Shown piece by piece: positions 21,621 to 32,720 of a DNA stretch of 64,000 nucleotides. Each line of letters starts with the position of its first letter. Positions within the stretch are counted from its first letter, which is position 1. Position numbers and translations under genes: made by a program. Source of the DNA: Paralithodes platypus. Lineage: Eukaryota; Arthropoda; Malacostraca; Decapoda; Lithodidae. Under the pieces are notes generated by a model. It saw nothing but the letters and a program-made list of their open reading frames with translations. It was not told the DNA's origin and ran no database searches. The stretch lies in contig CM064571.1 in NCBI GenBank assembly GCA_032716605.1, forward strand, positions 12,593,720-12,657,719. The letters run 5' to 3'.

Positions 21621-22800
21621 GTTGTTGTTGTTGTCGTTCCCTAAGCTGAATGGCCAAACAGCACTGAGTCCCTGAGGAAGGCCATGGCCACAGTCGGGCT
21701 TTCCCACAGAGCTCTCAGGAGTGTAGATTGTGTTGTTGGTGTAAGTGATTGTGTAAAATGCAGTCTTCTAGGATATGTCCAATGGTATGGGGTGCTGCAT
21801 TACATCCCGGGCAGGTGTCGTCGACGGAGACATCCAGTCTCTTCTGATAGCTCAGCAGAGCTGGATGGTGCCCACATCTCAGCCTGGCCAGGTGGACTCT
21901 GTCCTCGCGAGGAAGGGAGGATTCAGAAGGATGGATTTCAGGAGGTCGTGTCTGCAGCTGCGTGTTGTCTATGAGTGACTGAATGGAACGGCGAGATATA
22001 TGAGTATGGATATGCTTCTGGAAGCTGGTTTGGGGAGGGCAGGGAGGGAGAGAAAACAGTATTTGTGTGTGATACCGTGTGCTGGGTGTTGTTTTGATAT
22101 TTTGTGGTGTCTGTGGGAGTGTTGCCATGTAGTGTCGTGAGTGGTGTTGGTTTGTGGAGACCGCAGCCAGGAATTGAGTGCCTCTCATGTTCAGATGGTC
22201 TTGGACTTTGAGGACTTTGGTTTCTTGATGTAGGTGATCTGTAGGTGTAGTAGCTGTGCAGCCTGTGATGATTTTTATGGCTTTATTTTGAATAGACTAT
22301 AAGGTCTTGCGATGTGTTTCAGCTAGGTTAGAAGCCCAGGCAGGGTTTGCATATTCCATCACTGATCTTATGTATTGTTTGTAAACTGTGGTAGTGGTTT
22401 CTTTGTTGTGTCCAAATTTGTGTGGGCATGTGACCTGAGGGCGTTATGTCTTGGTGTCAGTTTATTTTTCATGTTTGTGGTATGTTGTTTGAGTATCATA
22501 TGTTACTCCTAGGATTTTGGGTGAGTGTGTGTGTGTGTGCTAGGGGTGTGTTGTTTATGGTGGGTTGCGGGGTGTATTTGTGTTCGGCTGTCCAGCTTGT
22601 GAGGAGGGTTGTAGTGGATTTGGCTGGAGCTAAATTGAGTCTGTTTGTACTGCACCAGTCATGTAGTGTGTTGAGATAGAGTTGAAGGAGAAGTGTTGCT
22701 GTGTCTGAGTTTTGGTGTGTGCATGTGAGTGTTATGTTGTCTGCATAGGAGGCTATGTTTATTTGGGGTTGAAGGGGTTGAAGAAGTTAGTATATCTATA
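21618..22800 (-). mobile_element. I/Jockey-group LINE C-terminal half, decayed
   Basis: Minus strand: RT motif C reads SYADN instead of YADD (about 22735-22755), followed by LNLAPAKSTTTLLT, KILGVTYD, and an open frame 22188-21715 ending with a C-terminal domain containing ARLRCGHHPALLSYQKRL and a CPGCN..IGHILEDC zinc-binding-like motif. A (CAA)n tail closes the element at 21618-21640. Frameshifted and mutated at the catalytic site, so inactive. Confidence 0.7.
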
Positions 22801-23019
22801 AAGTAGGGAACGGTCTCTTAAATACAACTAGGGCTGTTTTTAATCTTCATATTCGAATTAAAACGTTTTACTTCATCACAGGTTACTAGCTTCAAAATAT
22901 TGTATTTGGGTTAGTTGTAAGCATAAATTATTTTTTTTTTTTTTTTTGGGGGGGGGGGATATTAATTTGACAGACTGGCTGATTTTATTTCCAATATATA
23001 TTTATATATATATATATAG

Positions 23020-23055
<36 letters not shown>

Positions 23056-24231
23056 CAGTATAGTATATATAATATATATCTTATATTATATATATATATA
23101 ATATAATATATATATATTTATATATATATATACAGTATATATAATTAATTAAAAACATTATCAATATGTCTAGCATCGCTTACGTTAGTTTCATCAATAA
23201 TAATATCAATGGTTTGCTTCCGATTTTGCATTTTATTTATTACTTTGTTATCTGATTCCCATGATTAATTTAGTTTGCCTATATTGCAATATACTTTATA
23301 TATAGTTTCACTGCATTTACAACAACTAGTGTATCATATTGACTGGCTAGGAATACGGTGTAAACAGGAAGAACCTCGGAGAACACAGCCCTAAAATGAC
23401 GAGGGTACATCCTGTAGTAAGAGTGAGTGATCACTTTCTTCTTCTGGTCGCCATTTTGGTGACTAAACTATCTAAGAAAAAGGTGTTATTGAATGTATGA
23501 TCATGTACAATTCATATCCAAACACCAAAATGTATATCCTTCCCAGTATTCGATAATATTAAAAGTGGTTATGTAGATATTTATGTGTAAAGAGGGGAGC
23601 ATATCACCAGTGGCACCATGGTGGCGGAGGTTGGCCAAGTTCTGTTACTATAGGGTCTATGAGGAGAATCATTGTCCTCCTTTCCCCCCCCCCACCTGCG
23701 TAGATAGAGCACTGGGCTAATGACATAATCGTACCAAATTACATACTAATACGGTGATCGTATTTTATACTTTAGTGGTCGGTAAAAACTCTATTTTCCT
23801 ATATGTTTGTATATGAAAACGAATATTTTGAATGGGTAACTCAATTATAATAAATAAATGTCATTAACATTATATCGTTTATTACAAGTAAATGCAAGTA
23901 CAACCAGCAATTTGTTGTGATTTAGATATCAGTATGAATTTACAAACAATAAACAACGTTAAATATTTACTTAATGCGGACCAGAATAACAACAAGCAGC
24001 TATGTAGATATTTTGGTCTTTTGAATGTGTCAGATCGCTATAGATTAGTCTAGTAGGAAGACTCACTTTCAAACTGTCTGTTGCATTATCTCTATTGTGT
24101 AAGTTTGGCAATTCGGTCTTGGCTACTAATCTTATAGTTGCACTTTGATTAAGAGGTACTTATTACACATTTACGTTAAATTCGTGTTATAAGTGTGTTA
24201 TAACTTATAAATAACACAAACGAAAAAAATT
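22801..24231. other. no gene recognised; low-complexity tracts
   Basis: Contains a T/G homopolymer junction at 22929-22960, a TA-rich block at 22996-23140, and AT-rich unique-looking DNA up to the kinase. A short C run lies at 23680-23692. I see no convincing exon, tRNA or transposon. Confidence 0.7.
24206..24213 (+). promoter_or_regulatory. TATA box-like element before the kinase
   Basis: TATAAATA ends 18 bases before the ATG at 24232, in AT-rich DNA. If used, the 5' leader would be almost absent, so either the start of transcription is atypical or the true promoter is elsewhere. Confidence 0.3.
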
Positions 24232-24411
24232 ATGACAAGCAGAGACATATGGGCGAGGGTGTCTAACACTGGCGCGGTATTAGGCCGTGGGTCCTATGGC
24301 AAGGTCACAAAGGTAGAGTTTGATGGAAGACCAGCCTGCCTAAAGGAAAGTAAGGACATCGCCGATCTCTCTCTATTCCTATGTGAAGCCTGCATGCTGA
24401 GGCGTTTGGAT

Positions 24412-26198
24412 AATAATAATAATAATAATATTTATTCAGTCAGCAATTTACAGAGTTGGTACCACATAGTTTGTTACACATATGACATGTACCAGCCTTG
24501 CATAATTCCAACTAAGGATAGCCCAATAAGGCCGTTAGGCGTATTTCCATTGGGGTCCTTGTGGGATTAGGTTAGCTGGGGAAAAGGGGAGGATAAAGAA
24601 ATAGATACTTTAGAAAAAGTATTTCTAGGGGTTTATTTTAAGATACCTTACATCCTATAGAAAATATCAGTAATCCGTAATCAGTAATCATTTCAGTTTG
24701 GTTTGTCTATCTCTTATGTCGTATTTAGTAGTAGACATAAGCTTGGTGCTCCCTTCTCGCAGCTGTCCGGTTCAGGTGTTCCTTCAGGCTACGTCTGAAG
24801 GAATACAGTGTTCTCTTTTCACGGACTGACTGGGGTAGGTCGTTGCAGTCTTTGATGGCAGTGAAGAAGAATGTTTGCTTACCCTGTCCTTGGATTCTCG
24901 GGACCTTAAAATTAAACATCACGTTTCTTGTATTATGTCCACTCCTCTCATTTGCTTTAACAAAATCATTCTTTAGATACTCTGGAGCTCTGTCATAGAA
25001 AATTTTGAAGGCATTAGTTATCCTGATTTGTTTGGCCCTGTCAGAAACATTGAGCATACCTAGTGACTGAAGTTGTTCCTGGCCAACATGTGATCTGGGT
25101 CCTAGGTTCAGCATGAACCTAACCATTTTATTTTGAGTGACCTGAAGTTTGTGCTGTGCTGATTTAGATGATGCAGAGTACCAGGATGACACAGAATAGT
25201 CAAAATGACATTGAACAAGCGCTTGGCAGAGGGTCTTTTTGGTCGCCGCGGGCAAGCATCCCACCTGTCTATACAGGTATTTTATACGTGCTCTACACTT
25301 ACTCAGGATAGATTCCAAAATTGTTTCACCTGACAAACTCGCGTCCAGTTTCAGTCCGAGATATTTAACTTGTGACACTGTTGTTATAGGAATATCATTA
25401 CAGTTGACCGAGAAGCCCACAATGTCTTTCAGTTTGCGTTTTGTTCCACATAAGATGGCTTCCGTCTTGCCCAGGTGAAGAGATAGTCTATTGTCCACTA
25501 GCCATTCACTACATTATGCTAGTTCTTTGGAAAGTGAAGCGGCAATAATTATTGGGTCTTTCCCTGAAACCAGAAGCACGCTGTCGTCTGCATACAGTAA
25601 TAATTTACATGAGACGCTCAGTTCCATGTCGTTCACATAACAGAGAAAAAGTAAGGGACCAAGGATGCTTCCCCACAGTTAATTGGCATAGGATCAGATA
25701 TATTATCATCAATTTTGACTCTTTGGGTTCTACCACTAAGATAAGATTTAAACCAGTTCACAGACCCTATGCCCATAGCTTGTAGTTTATTACATAGGAT
25801 ATCATGGTCTACTATGTCAAACGCTTTTTGTAGATCAAGAAGAACCATACCGGTGTAGTTACCTTTAGACATTTCTTTACGAATGTGATCCGTTAAGTGG
25901 ATGAGACAGGAGTCTGTCGAGTACATGCATCTGAAACCTGATTGAAACTTATAGAATAGATCATTTTGTTTGAGGTAGTGTTCAATTTGGGTGTATACCG
26001 CTCTTTCAAGGATTTTAGATACAATACATAATACAATACATATGCTAACTGGTCTGTAGTTGCCAACTTCTAGTTTATTTCCTTTCTTGAATAGAGGGGT
26101 TACAATAGCTTCCTTCAGTTCAGCAGGTACTGTGTTGGTGTTAATTGACAAGTTGATGATGTGGGTTAGGGGGCCTGCTATACCAATGGCTCCATCTC
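24412..26198 (-). mobile_element. 5'-truncated L2/CR1-like LINE inserted in the kinase
   Basis: 1787 bp with a 3' (ATT)n tail at 24412-24432 (plus sense AATAAT). GGAT flanks it on both sides (24408-24411, 26199-26202), consistent with a 4-bp duplication. RT on the minus strand: KEAIVTPLFKKGNKLEVGNY (about 26095-26130), LLDLQKAFDIVDH, motif B damaged (CGEASLVPYF near 25675), YADD at 25583-25594, then an open thumb/C-terminus 25498-24725. Single stops separate the pieces. No endonuclease is left. Confidence 0.85.
24725..26151 (-). pseudogene. L2-like reverse transcriptase
   Basis: The frames 26151-25633 and 25498-24725 are parts of one RT. Between them YADDSVLLVSG is readable, followed by a stop after SKELA. 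The palm motifs A and C are intact, motif B has lost several residues, and the C-terminal region (YLGLKLDASL, HFDYSVSSWYSA, FKIFYDRAPEYL) is complete to its stop at 24725. Normal role: reverse transcription of the LINE RNA at the nick site. Inactive here because of the motif B deletion and the stop. Confidence 0.8.
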
Positions 26199-27176
26199 GG
26201 ATGGCATTGGCGGGGCCCCTGTCCTGTTCGTTGTAGCGTCGGACAAGCCATTAATTGTCATGTCCCTCTGCACGGGTGATACAGTCCTGGAATTGTTAGA
26301 GGATGATGTCACCCCGTTTTGGATGTGGTTAAATATTCTAAAAGGTATAATTCATCAGGTTTACCAAATCCACACAAAAAATATAGTTCATAATGATCTG
26401 AAGTTAGATAATTTGATCGTCGAAACTAGTTCAGAAGAATTACAAGTATCTGTAATAGATTTCGGTTTGTCTAGTTTCTCAGGGCTCAACAAATGTTTTC
26501 CCACTGGAACAAAACATTCATACTAAAAATATAAGCATTATTCACCGGAACTCTATCTTGATGGCCTAAGTTCTACTCAGAGTGACACTTGGTCACTCGG
26601 TGTTATAATTGACAGAATTATAACGGGTGTCACCATAGATACTGACCTTAAAATTACCGATTCCCTAAAGACTCTTGTACGTGCCATGAAGCGTAAGGAG
26701 GCCATTTGCCGCCCTAGCCTTTTAGTAGTATATATATGAAAAATTATCCGACATTTTGGATAGTTGTCTAGAGAACATGAATAGGCCAAGTTCACCGCCT
26801 ATGGACTCTCTATTAAACGATGAGGCTGATGCTATCTTGTAAGCCAGAGAGCGTGACTGGTGTGTTGGAGGTAGTTAAGGATTATTCAGTCATTTGGATC
26901 GAGCCTGTGAGTGCAATAAAGAGAAAAAGGGATTTGGATGACATAGACAAGGTTGGGCAAGCTAAGAAATTCAGGGAAAATGATTCCGTATGTGTTATTA
27001 TCATTGATGTTTGAAATATTAAGTGTTTTGGAAGCTGATACCCAAAATGCTGATTTGTTTAATTTATTCTAATAAGAAGACAGTTTAAATAAAAGGCTTT
27101 TGCTTTTATTGTGGGCTTGTTAATGGTAGCTTAGTTATTAGTTATTGATTAAGGATAAATGGTATATGTGGAGGAA

Positions 27177-27345
27177 TCATACCCACATGACTGAAAAAGG
27201 TTAGTTAGGATGGCACGGCAAATTTCGACTCTCTGGAGTGTCTGCAAGTGTGTCAAACAGACACACCTGAAGAGAACTCCAGGGAGAGTCGAAACTTGTC
27301 TTGTCATCACAATAAAACATTTGTCCATCATGTGGGTATAATTTC
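27177..27345. mobile_element. fold-back MITE
   Basis: The termini ATACCCACATGA and TCATGTGGGTAT are perfect 12-base inverted repeats. Inside, TTTCGACTCTC...ACTCCAGG(G)AGAGTCGAAA forms a second long hairpin with TGTGTC/GACACA at its core. About 165 bp in all, non-coding. Confidence 0.6.
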
Positions 27346-27540
27346 CCCATTCAAGTACTCAAGGCACTGAATTTCTCTTCCCAATGTACACAGGGTATAT
27401 TCTAATACTTAACCTGTTGAGCTTCAGGAACTAACCCTTCTCGCCATCTATTATTGCAACGTTCGAACCTCTCCCCTCGACTGTTCTCCCTCGGGTGGTG
27501 GTGGATGGGATAAATTCCAAATTAAGCCAACTATTTGTAA

Positions 27541-27784
27541 GCTACTCGGTGGTCTAGTGGTTTAGGTGCTAGAGTGCTGCACTACTGGCCTGGGTTCGAA
27601 CCCTGTCTGGGGCATGACACAAAATATTAATATAAGGCAGTATGTACGGTACCTCTTAAGAGGCTCACAGGGGCCTCAAATCTTCACACATGGTACCTTA
27701 GGTTGTGGGGTAAATTCCAATAGTTAGCAGCCTATGCCATCCCATTTTGTGTAATATTAGAAAAAAATATGAATAACAAATTAA
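27541..27784 (+). mobile_element. tRNA-derived SINE (second family)
   Basis: A box TGGTCTAGTGG at 27550-27560 and B box GGTTCGAACCC at 27593-27603 are both canonical for pol III. The head reads like a tRNA but the anticodon arm is not convincing. A 170-base unrelated body follows and it abuts a TA array at 27788. Body sequence differs from the SINE at 19981-20120. Confidence 0.7.
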
Positions 27785-27785
27785 A

Positions 27786-27980
<195 letters not shown>

Positions 27981-28430
27981 GAGAGTGGGTGTGTATTGAT
28001 TACGGATATATAATAGGTTAATTTATGAACAGTATCGTAAATTTGTAATTGCTTTAATACAATTACTTTTCTCTATATTTATGTAAGGAACTAACTTGGG
28101 GTGAATTTCTTAGATCAGTCAGGAGGTTAGCACTCCCTATGCAACACTAAAGTAGGTTTTAGAATTAATTTATCCCGAGGAGTATAAAACTCTACAGTTT
28201 ATCTTAATTGGTTGATGAGCTAACCAATGCTTATGAGGTGGTCGCTACTCTTAGCTCTTCAGCCTCTTCTGGCACTTCATAACTCTGTGAGGTTGTAGAT
28301 TGTCTCGTTTGCCAGCATGCTGTCAAACTCGGGGGGAGTAGAATAACATACTCTGACTTGTGATGCCAGGACATTAAACCAGAGCAATTTTGATGAATAA
28401 ATAATGTTTTCTATTTTGTCTTAATGTATA
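27981..28430. other. no feature recognised
   Basis: AT-rich DNA between the TA array and the J fragment. No open frame of interest, no inverted termini and no tRNA-like boxes were seen. Confidence 0.6.
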
Positions 28431-29145
28431 TAAAGGAAACAACAGGCAAAGCTGCCTGTAACAAGTTTCCCCCTCAAAGTTGAATAAGTGATAGAGATCC
28501 AAATTCAAGGTACGTTAGAGTCAAAATGTCTGTACACACGGAGCTTGAAGCAGTTTAAGTAATAGGATGAGAGAAAGACAGATTGATGGAGAGTCCCAAA
28601 GCTTACTTGTTGAATAGAAGAAAGACTGGGAGAATCGGCCAACTCTTGGGTTAGAGAGTTGGACAGAATATGGGTGGGAATGTGTTGAAAGGCGGGTGCC
28701 CCTCTCTTTCCGTAAGGGAGGAGGTATACACTGAGAAAGTTTAAAATATAATTTATTATTGTGATAGCGGTAGGAGAGTGAGAGAGATGCAACATTGCAT
28801 AGTGTAGAAAGAGATTGAAGGGTATTAGTAAGAGGAGGTAAATTGATGAGACGAAATGCTTTAGATTCTACTCTTTTGAAAAATACAGTATGGGTTGAAC
28901 CTCCCCACACATACAAACAATGCTTGATACATGGGCGTGAAGTGCCCCTGTACAGAGCAAGAAGTTGTGAAGGAGTGAAGAACCCATGGAGATGGTTGAG
29001 CACACCTAACTTCTGGGAAGCTGTTTTAGCAAGAGTGGTAATATGATCTTTCCAAGAAAGGTCAGAAGAAAAAGATACGCCAAGAATATTAAGAGAAGAT
29101 TAAGGGTTGATTTGTGTATTGTTAAAGAGTAAGTGATAGTCCTGT
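28431..29145 (-). mobile_element. J-family LINE copy 6, diverged C-terminal fragment
   Basis: Minus strand frame 29003-28521 gives the RT C-terminus (LNHLHGFFTPSQLLALYRG, CLYVWGGST, ASLSLSYRYHNNKLYF). It is clearly more diverged from the other J copies than they are from each other, with a conserved 3' UTR (GGCAAAGCTGCCTGTAAC) at its left end. Old insertion. Confidence 0.78.
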
Positions 29146-29541
29146 GGACTATGTATTCATTATTTTTCTAGTTTCCTTCCTAGACCTCCATCACATTAAA
29201 AAAAAAAAAACATCCATTAAATCCCCCTTCTAGATTAATTTGTACAATTTTCGGTAGAAAAATGTCCCGGCCGAAGGCCGGTTCTTGCAACATTACAGGC
29301 TCACTATCGTTCGCCAGGGAAAAAATCGACACCTAAATAGAACGAAAAGTCTAAATATTGACGAAAAAATGGGGCGAACCGCGAAAGGTCTTAAAATCGA
29401 CTAACCAATGGGGCAATCATCTTAACATCTGAAAACTAATGGGGCTAAGCACGAGAGAGAAAGTGGTCCAGAAAACCGGCCCATCCCCCCTTAAATAATT
29501 AAGGCTACAAACTGGCACCTACAGAATCAAAGGTCATTGTC
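29146..29541. other. no gene recognised
   Basis: Contains a perfect GC hairpin CCGGCCGAAGGCCGG near 29268-29282 and three similar AATGGGGC/G words (29368, 29408, 29450). Nothing coding is seen. Confidence 0.55.
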
Positions 29542-30220
29542 TTAACCCTTACAGTACCGGCGACTTATTTGTGTTTCTTATTTCAGCTGCATTTAGACGA
29601 ATTTATGAAGCTTAGGAAGGATATACTGTATGTGGTAGAAAAGGAGATTAATTTATGAAGCTTAGGAAGGATATACTGTATGTGGTAGAAAAGGAGATTA
29701 ATTTATGAAGCTTAGGAAGGATATACTGTATGTGGTAGAAAAGGAGATTAATTTATGAAGCTTAGGAAGGATATACTGTATGTGGTAGAAAGGAGATTAA
29801 TTATGAAGCTTAGGAAGGATATACTGTATGTGGTAGAAAAGGAGATTATTATGAAGCTTAGGAAGGATATACTGTATGTGGTAGAAAAGGAGATTAATTT
29901 ATGAAGCTTAGGAAGGATATACTGTATGTGGTAGAAAAGGAGATTAATTTATGAAGCTTAGGAAGGATATACTGTATGTGGTAGAAAAGGAGATTAATTT
30001 ATGAAGCTTAGGAAGGATATACTGTATGTGGTAGAAAAGGAGATTAATTTATGAAGCTTAGGAAGGATATACTGTATGTGGTAGAAAAGGAGATTAATTT
30101 ATGAAGCTTAGGAAGGATATACTGTATGTGGTAGAAAAGGAGATTAATTGAGATAGTCTGTAATCTATAAATGGGTAGACATCCTTCCTTAGCTGAATAA
30201 AACCATCTAATAGTTGCCAG
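29542..30220 (+). mobile_element. TTAACCC-type MITE expanded by a minisatellite
   Basis: Starts TTAACCCTTACAGTACCGGCG, the terminus shared with 30787-30911. After 50 bases the minisatellite begins, and the right part (ATCCTTCCTTAGCTGAATAAAACC) matches the interior of the same MITE family, but the right terminus is missing. Confidence 0.5.
29599..30150 (+). repeat. 50-bp minisatellite, 11 copies
   Basis: Unit contains TTTATGAAGCTTAGGAAGG, ATACTGTATGTGG and TAGAAAAGGAGATTA. Copies begin at 29601, 29651, 29701, 29751, 29801, 29851, 29901, 29951, 30001, 30051 and 30101. Most are identical; two carry one- or two-base deletions. No spacers, so not CRISPR-like. Confidence 0.97.
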
Positions 30221-30786
30221 AATATAATGCTGTACTAATATTGCAGGGAGAGGATTAGCAGTGGAATGCCTAGAGCATAGAGTAAAGATAGATAGAGTCA
30301 AAAGATTGACGTCACAAATCTGAAAACAAAAATGATTCTTGCGTTCGAGAGATGGCAGCACGATCGCAAAGGAAAGTGGGAGGGTCCCTATTAATTTGTA
30401 ATTATCTCTACCTTGTACTAATAACGCTGTGAATAATCAATTCAACGTTATCCAAAGACTCTGAAAACATGACAGAGTTCAATAGACATAAGTAAAGGCT
30501 ACTGTAAAGGCCAGATCATCGTGACATTTTCGACATTATGAGGAGGTTCACATTTAAGCCTCTTCTACTCCCCCTACTTTCTTCTCTTTCCTTTTATCCT
30601 CTTTGGCCTACAGTTTCCCATCTTAGTTTGTAATACGGTGTCTGAGGAAGTGGGGGCGGCAGCCAGCCATTGCCATTTTGTTGCTAGCCTGCCCTGGAGA
30701 GGGAGTTCTTCAAGTTATAAGAAGGTATGTGATTTTGGTTAGGTTTTTAAACTTGTGTGTAATGGGAAAACGAGAATATATTTAAT
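30151..30786. other. no gene recognised
   Basis: AT-rich sequence after the minisatellite. A short stretch near 30650-30700 (GCCATTTTGTTGC, CTTCAAG) has the look of an exon boundary but no open frame supports it. Confidence 0.5.
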
Positions 30787-30911
30787 TCAACCCTTTCTGT
30801 ACCAGCGGCGTCTGTAATATTTATTTACTAGATCCTTCCTAAATTGAATAAAATTGATTAGTAGTAGCCAAAATAAAATATAAAAGGGTCGCCGGTGCAG
30901 AAGGGGTTACG
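30787..30911. mobile_element. 125-bp TTAACCC-type MITE
   Basis: Left end CAACCCTTTCTGTACCAGCG and right end (reversed) TAACCCCTTCTGCACCGGCG pair over about 20 bases with few mismatches. Flanks TTCA and TTAC look like decayed TTAA. A half copy starts at 30942 (TTAACCCCTTCTGTACCGGCG) and runs into C-rich DNA at 31030. Confidence 0.65.
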
Positions 30912-31029
30912 TAACGGCAACTTACACTATTTCGGATTCCATTAACCCCTTCTGTACCGGCGGCGTCTTTTTAACAATACTATGGCTACTATTACACGAT
31001 CTTATTCAGTTTGGTAAATATACAATTAT

Positions 31030-31420
31030 ACTACCCCTCCCCCAATACCACTCCCCCCCCCCCCCACCTCCCTCCTTCAAAACACTCCTTTTAGCGTGTT
31101 TTTTGGATGGTTCAGCTGTAAAAAAACACGGAATTTTTGTATATTAATGCGACCAATTTTCCCATGGATTTATATAGTTTTCTGTGTTAATTTTCATCAA
31201 TATATACTGTTTGGAAGTAATTACAAGCCTCTGAAAAACCGTTTTCCCCATGAGGGGGGCTCTGCCCCCCCCCCCCCCCCCCCCCCCTCACCCCCCTCCA
31301 TGACTTAATGTCATCATCATATATATTGACAGCAGGGGGCAAAAAACAAGTACGCCGCGGCCCAACCGACTCTACACCCAGGTAAACAAACCGCAGACGA
31401 AGAAACCGCGGCGGACAAGT
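31030..31420. repeat. C-rich tract and a dispersed repeat copy
   Basis: C runs at 31054-31066 and 31264-31287. 31247-31340 matches the dispersed repeat common at 45390-52260 (GACAGCAGGGGGC at 31328-31340). The 70-codon frame across it is not credible. Confidence 0.7.
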
Positions 31421-31588
31421 CTCACTTTGCCGAAGGTTTGTAATATTTCAATGTATCTATTTCAAGTCAAACATACATTTCCGCGCATTATCAAACCATA
31501 CTAAGTCTACTACTAATAATATTAACTAATTAGTACCAACAGAATAGCAACAAAATAGGGGTAGTATAACTGTAGATTTATCTTCAGT

Positions 31589-31920
31589 TTAACCCCTTGA
31601 GTACCAGAGACGCACATTATGCGTTGCCTATGTATGTAATGCTAAACCCCAGCGACGCAATGGTTGCGTCTGCCTTAATTACTCTTGTCCTATGGCACCT
31701 AGAGGGTTCAGATTTATATGGGAACTACCTTAGGATCCAATGGAACAATACCTATGGTTGGCAACCCTCCAAGTCCAGCCGCGTACGTGTGGACGCGCGC
31801 GAGAGTGATTTTCCAGTATATTGCTTACCCATCACCCCATGTTAATTGTGACTTTCCGCCTCCCCCCCGGACCCCTAAATGACCTAGGTGAGCGTTTTTT
31901 TGTTTTTCCTTCCTTACTTT
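31589..31920 (+). mobile_element. left half of a TTAA MITE (family 4)
   Basis: Begins TTAACCCCTTGAGTACCAG and is similar along its length to 44503-44937 (GATGTATGTAA, GGGTTCAGATTTATATGGGAAC). It is cut at about 31920 by the RTE-like LINE, so its right terminus is missing. Confidence 0.6.
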
Positions 31921-32720
31921 CCTTACTTACTGACCCTGGGGGTATGGGATTAGAATATGCCCCACGTTCCTCCTGCGTGTCATAAGAGGCGACTAAAGAG
32001 GTTGGGTCGGTGGGCCTGCGACCCCCACCCGTGAAAAATGCTTAAGCAATGAAAAACGATCAAACGGCCTCGGATGCGAACGGACCCTGTGTTGATGAAC
32101 CCCGACCGACTATGGACAATCTTATGGACAAACTTAGAATAGCAACATAGAATGTGAGAGGTATGAATGATGACACAACAGAGAGAGAGGTCCTGGAAGT
32201 GTTAGTGAATGCCAGGCTGGATGTATGTGGAATGACGGAGACCAAATGGAGGGGTTCAGATGTGAGACAGTGGGAGTGTGGAATGGGTGTGTGTGCTGGA
32301 TTGAGTGAGGGAGCAGCGAGAGAAGGTGCATGTTTGTTTGTAAATAACAAATGGAAGGAGCGTGTAGGAGACTATGGGTCTGTGGGTTCAAAAATAGTGT
32401 GGGTGAGAATGAAAGTAGGAATACAAACGTGGGTGATTGTGTGTGTGTGTGTAGGCTCCGACAGAGGATAAACTTGTAAGAGAGAAAGAGGAGTTCTGGG
32501 TGAATGTGGGGGTGTGCCTGGATAAGTTTGACAAGAACGAAGGAATATTTCTGATTGGGGATATGAATGGGAAGATGGGTGATAGGAAAGTTGATGGAGT
32601 GGTGGGAGAGTGGGGCGTACCATCAGAGGTGAATGGGAATGGTAGTGCACTTGTGGACGTATGTGTGGGGAGGAGGCTGTGGATAGCCAACACCTTCTTC
32701 CGACACAGAATGATACACAG

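Larger units (their letters stand above)
24232..27014 (+). pseudogene. intron-less protein kinase, split by an L2-like LINE
   Basis: Two coding parts, 24232-24411 and 26203-26526, lie in the same frame once the insert is set aside. Seen: glycine loop GRGSYGKV (residues 18-25), VAIK-like Lys in ACLKES, Glu in the following helix, catalytic loop HNDLKLDN (Arg replaced by Asn, HRD to HND), DFG as VIDFGLSS, and, after an in-frame TAA at 26524-26526, YSPELYLDG and SDTWSLGVI. A second break follows at a TA run near 26730, then an open tail (26820-27014) with basic clusters KRKR and KKFR. An AATAAA-type signal is near 27088. The family looks like an active-type Ser/Thr kinase by DFG, but the HND loop is unusual. 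Cellular, transposon-borne or viral origin is unresolved. Confidence 0.75.

Noticed and set aside
24411..24570. Kinase frame continuing to a 112-residue protein
   Set aside because: After residue 60 the frame enters the (AAT)n tail of the inserted LINE; the asparagine run and what follows are LINE sequence.
27541..27612. Functional tRNA gene on the plus strand
   Set aside because: The boxes are canonical, but the anticodon arm is unconvincing and a long unrelated body follows; SINE is the better call.
29599..30150. CRISPR-like array
   Set aside because: Units are joined head to tail without spacers and the context is eukaryotic; it is a minisatellite.
30650..30740. Possible host exon
   Set aside because: A splice-like GTATG follows a short GC-rich segment, but no open frame or homologous protein could be supported.
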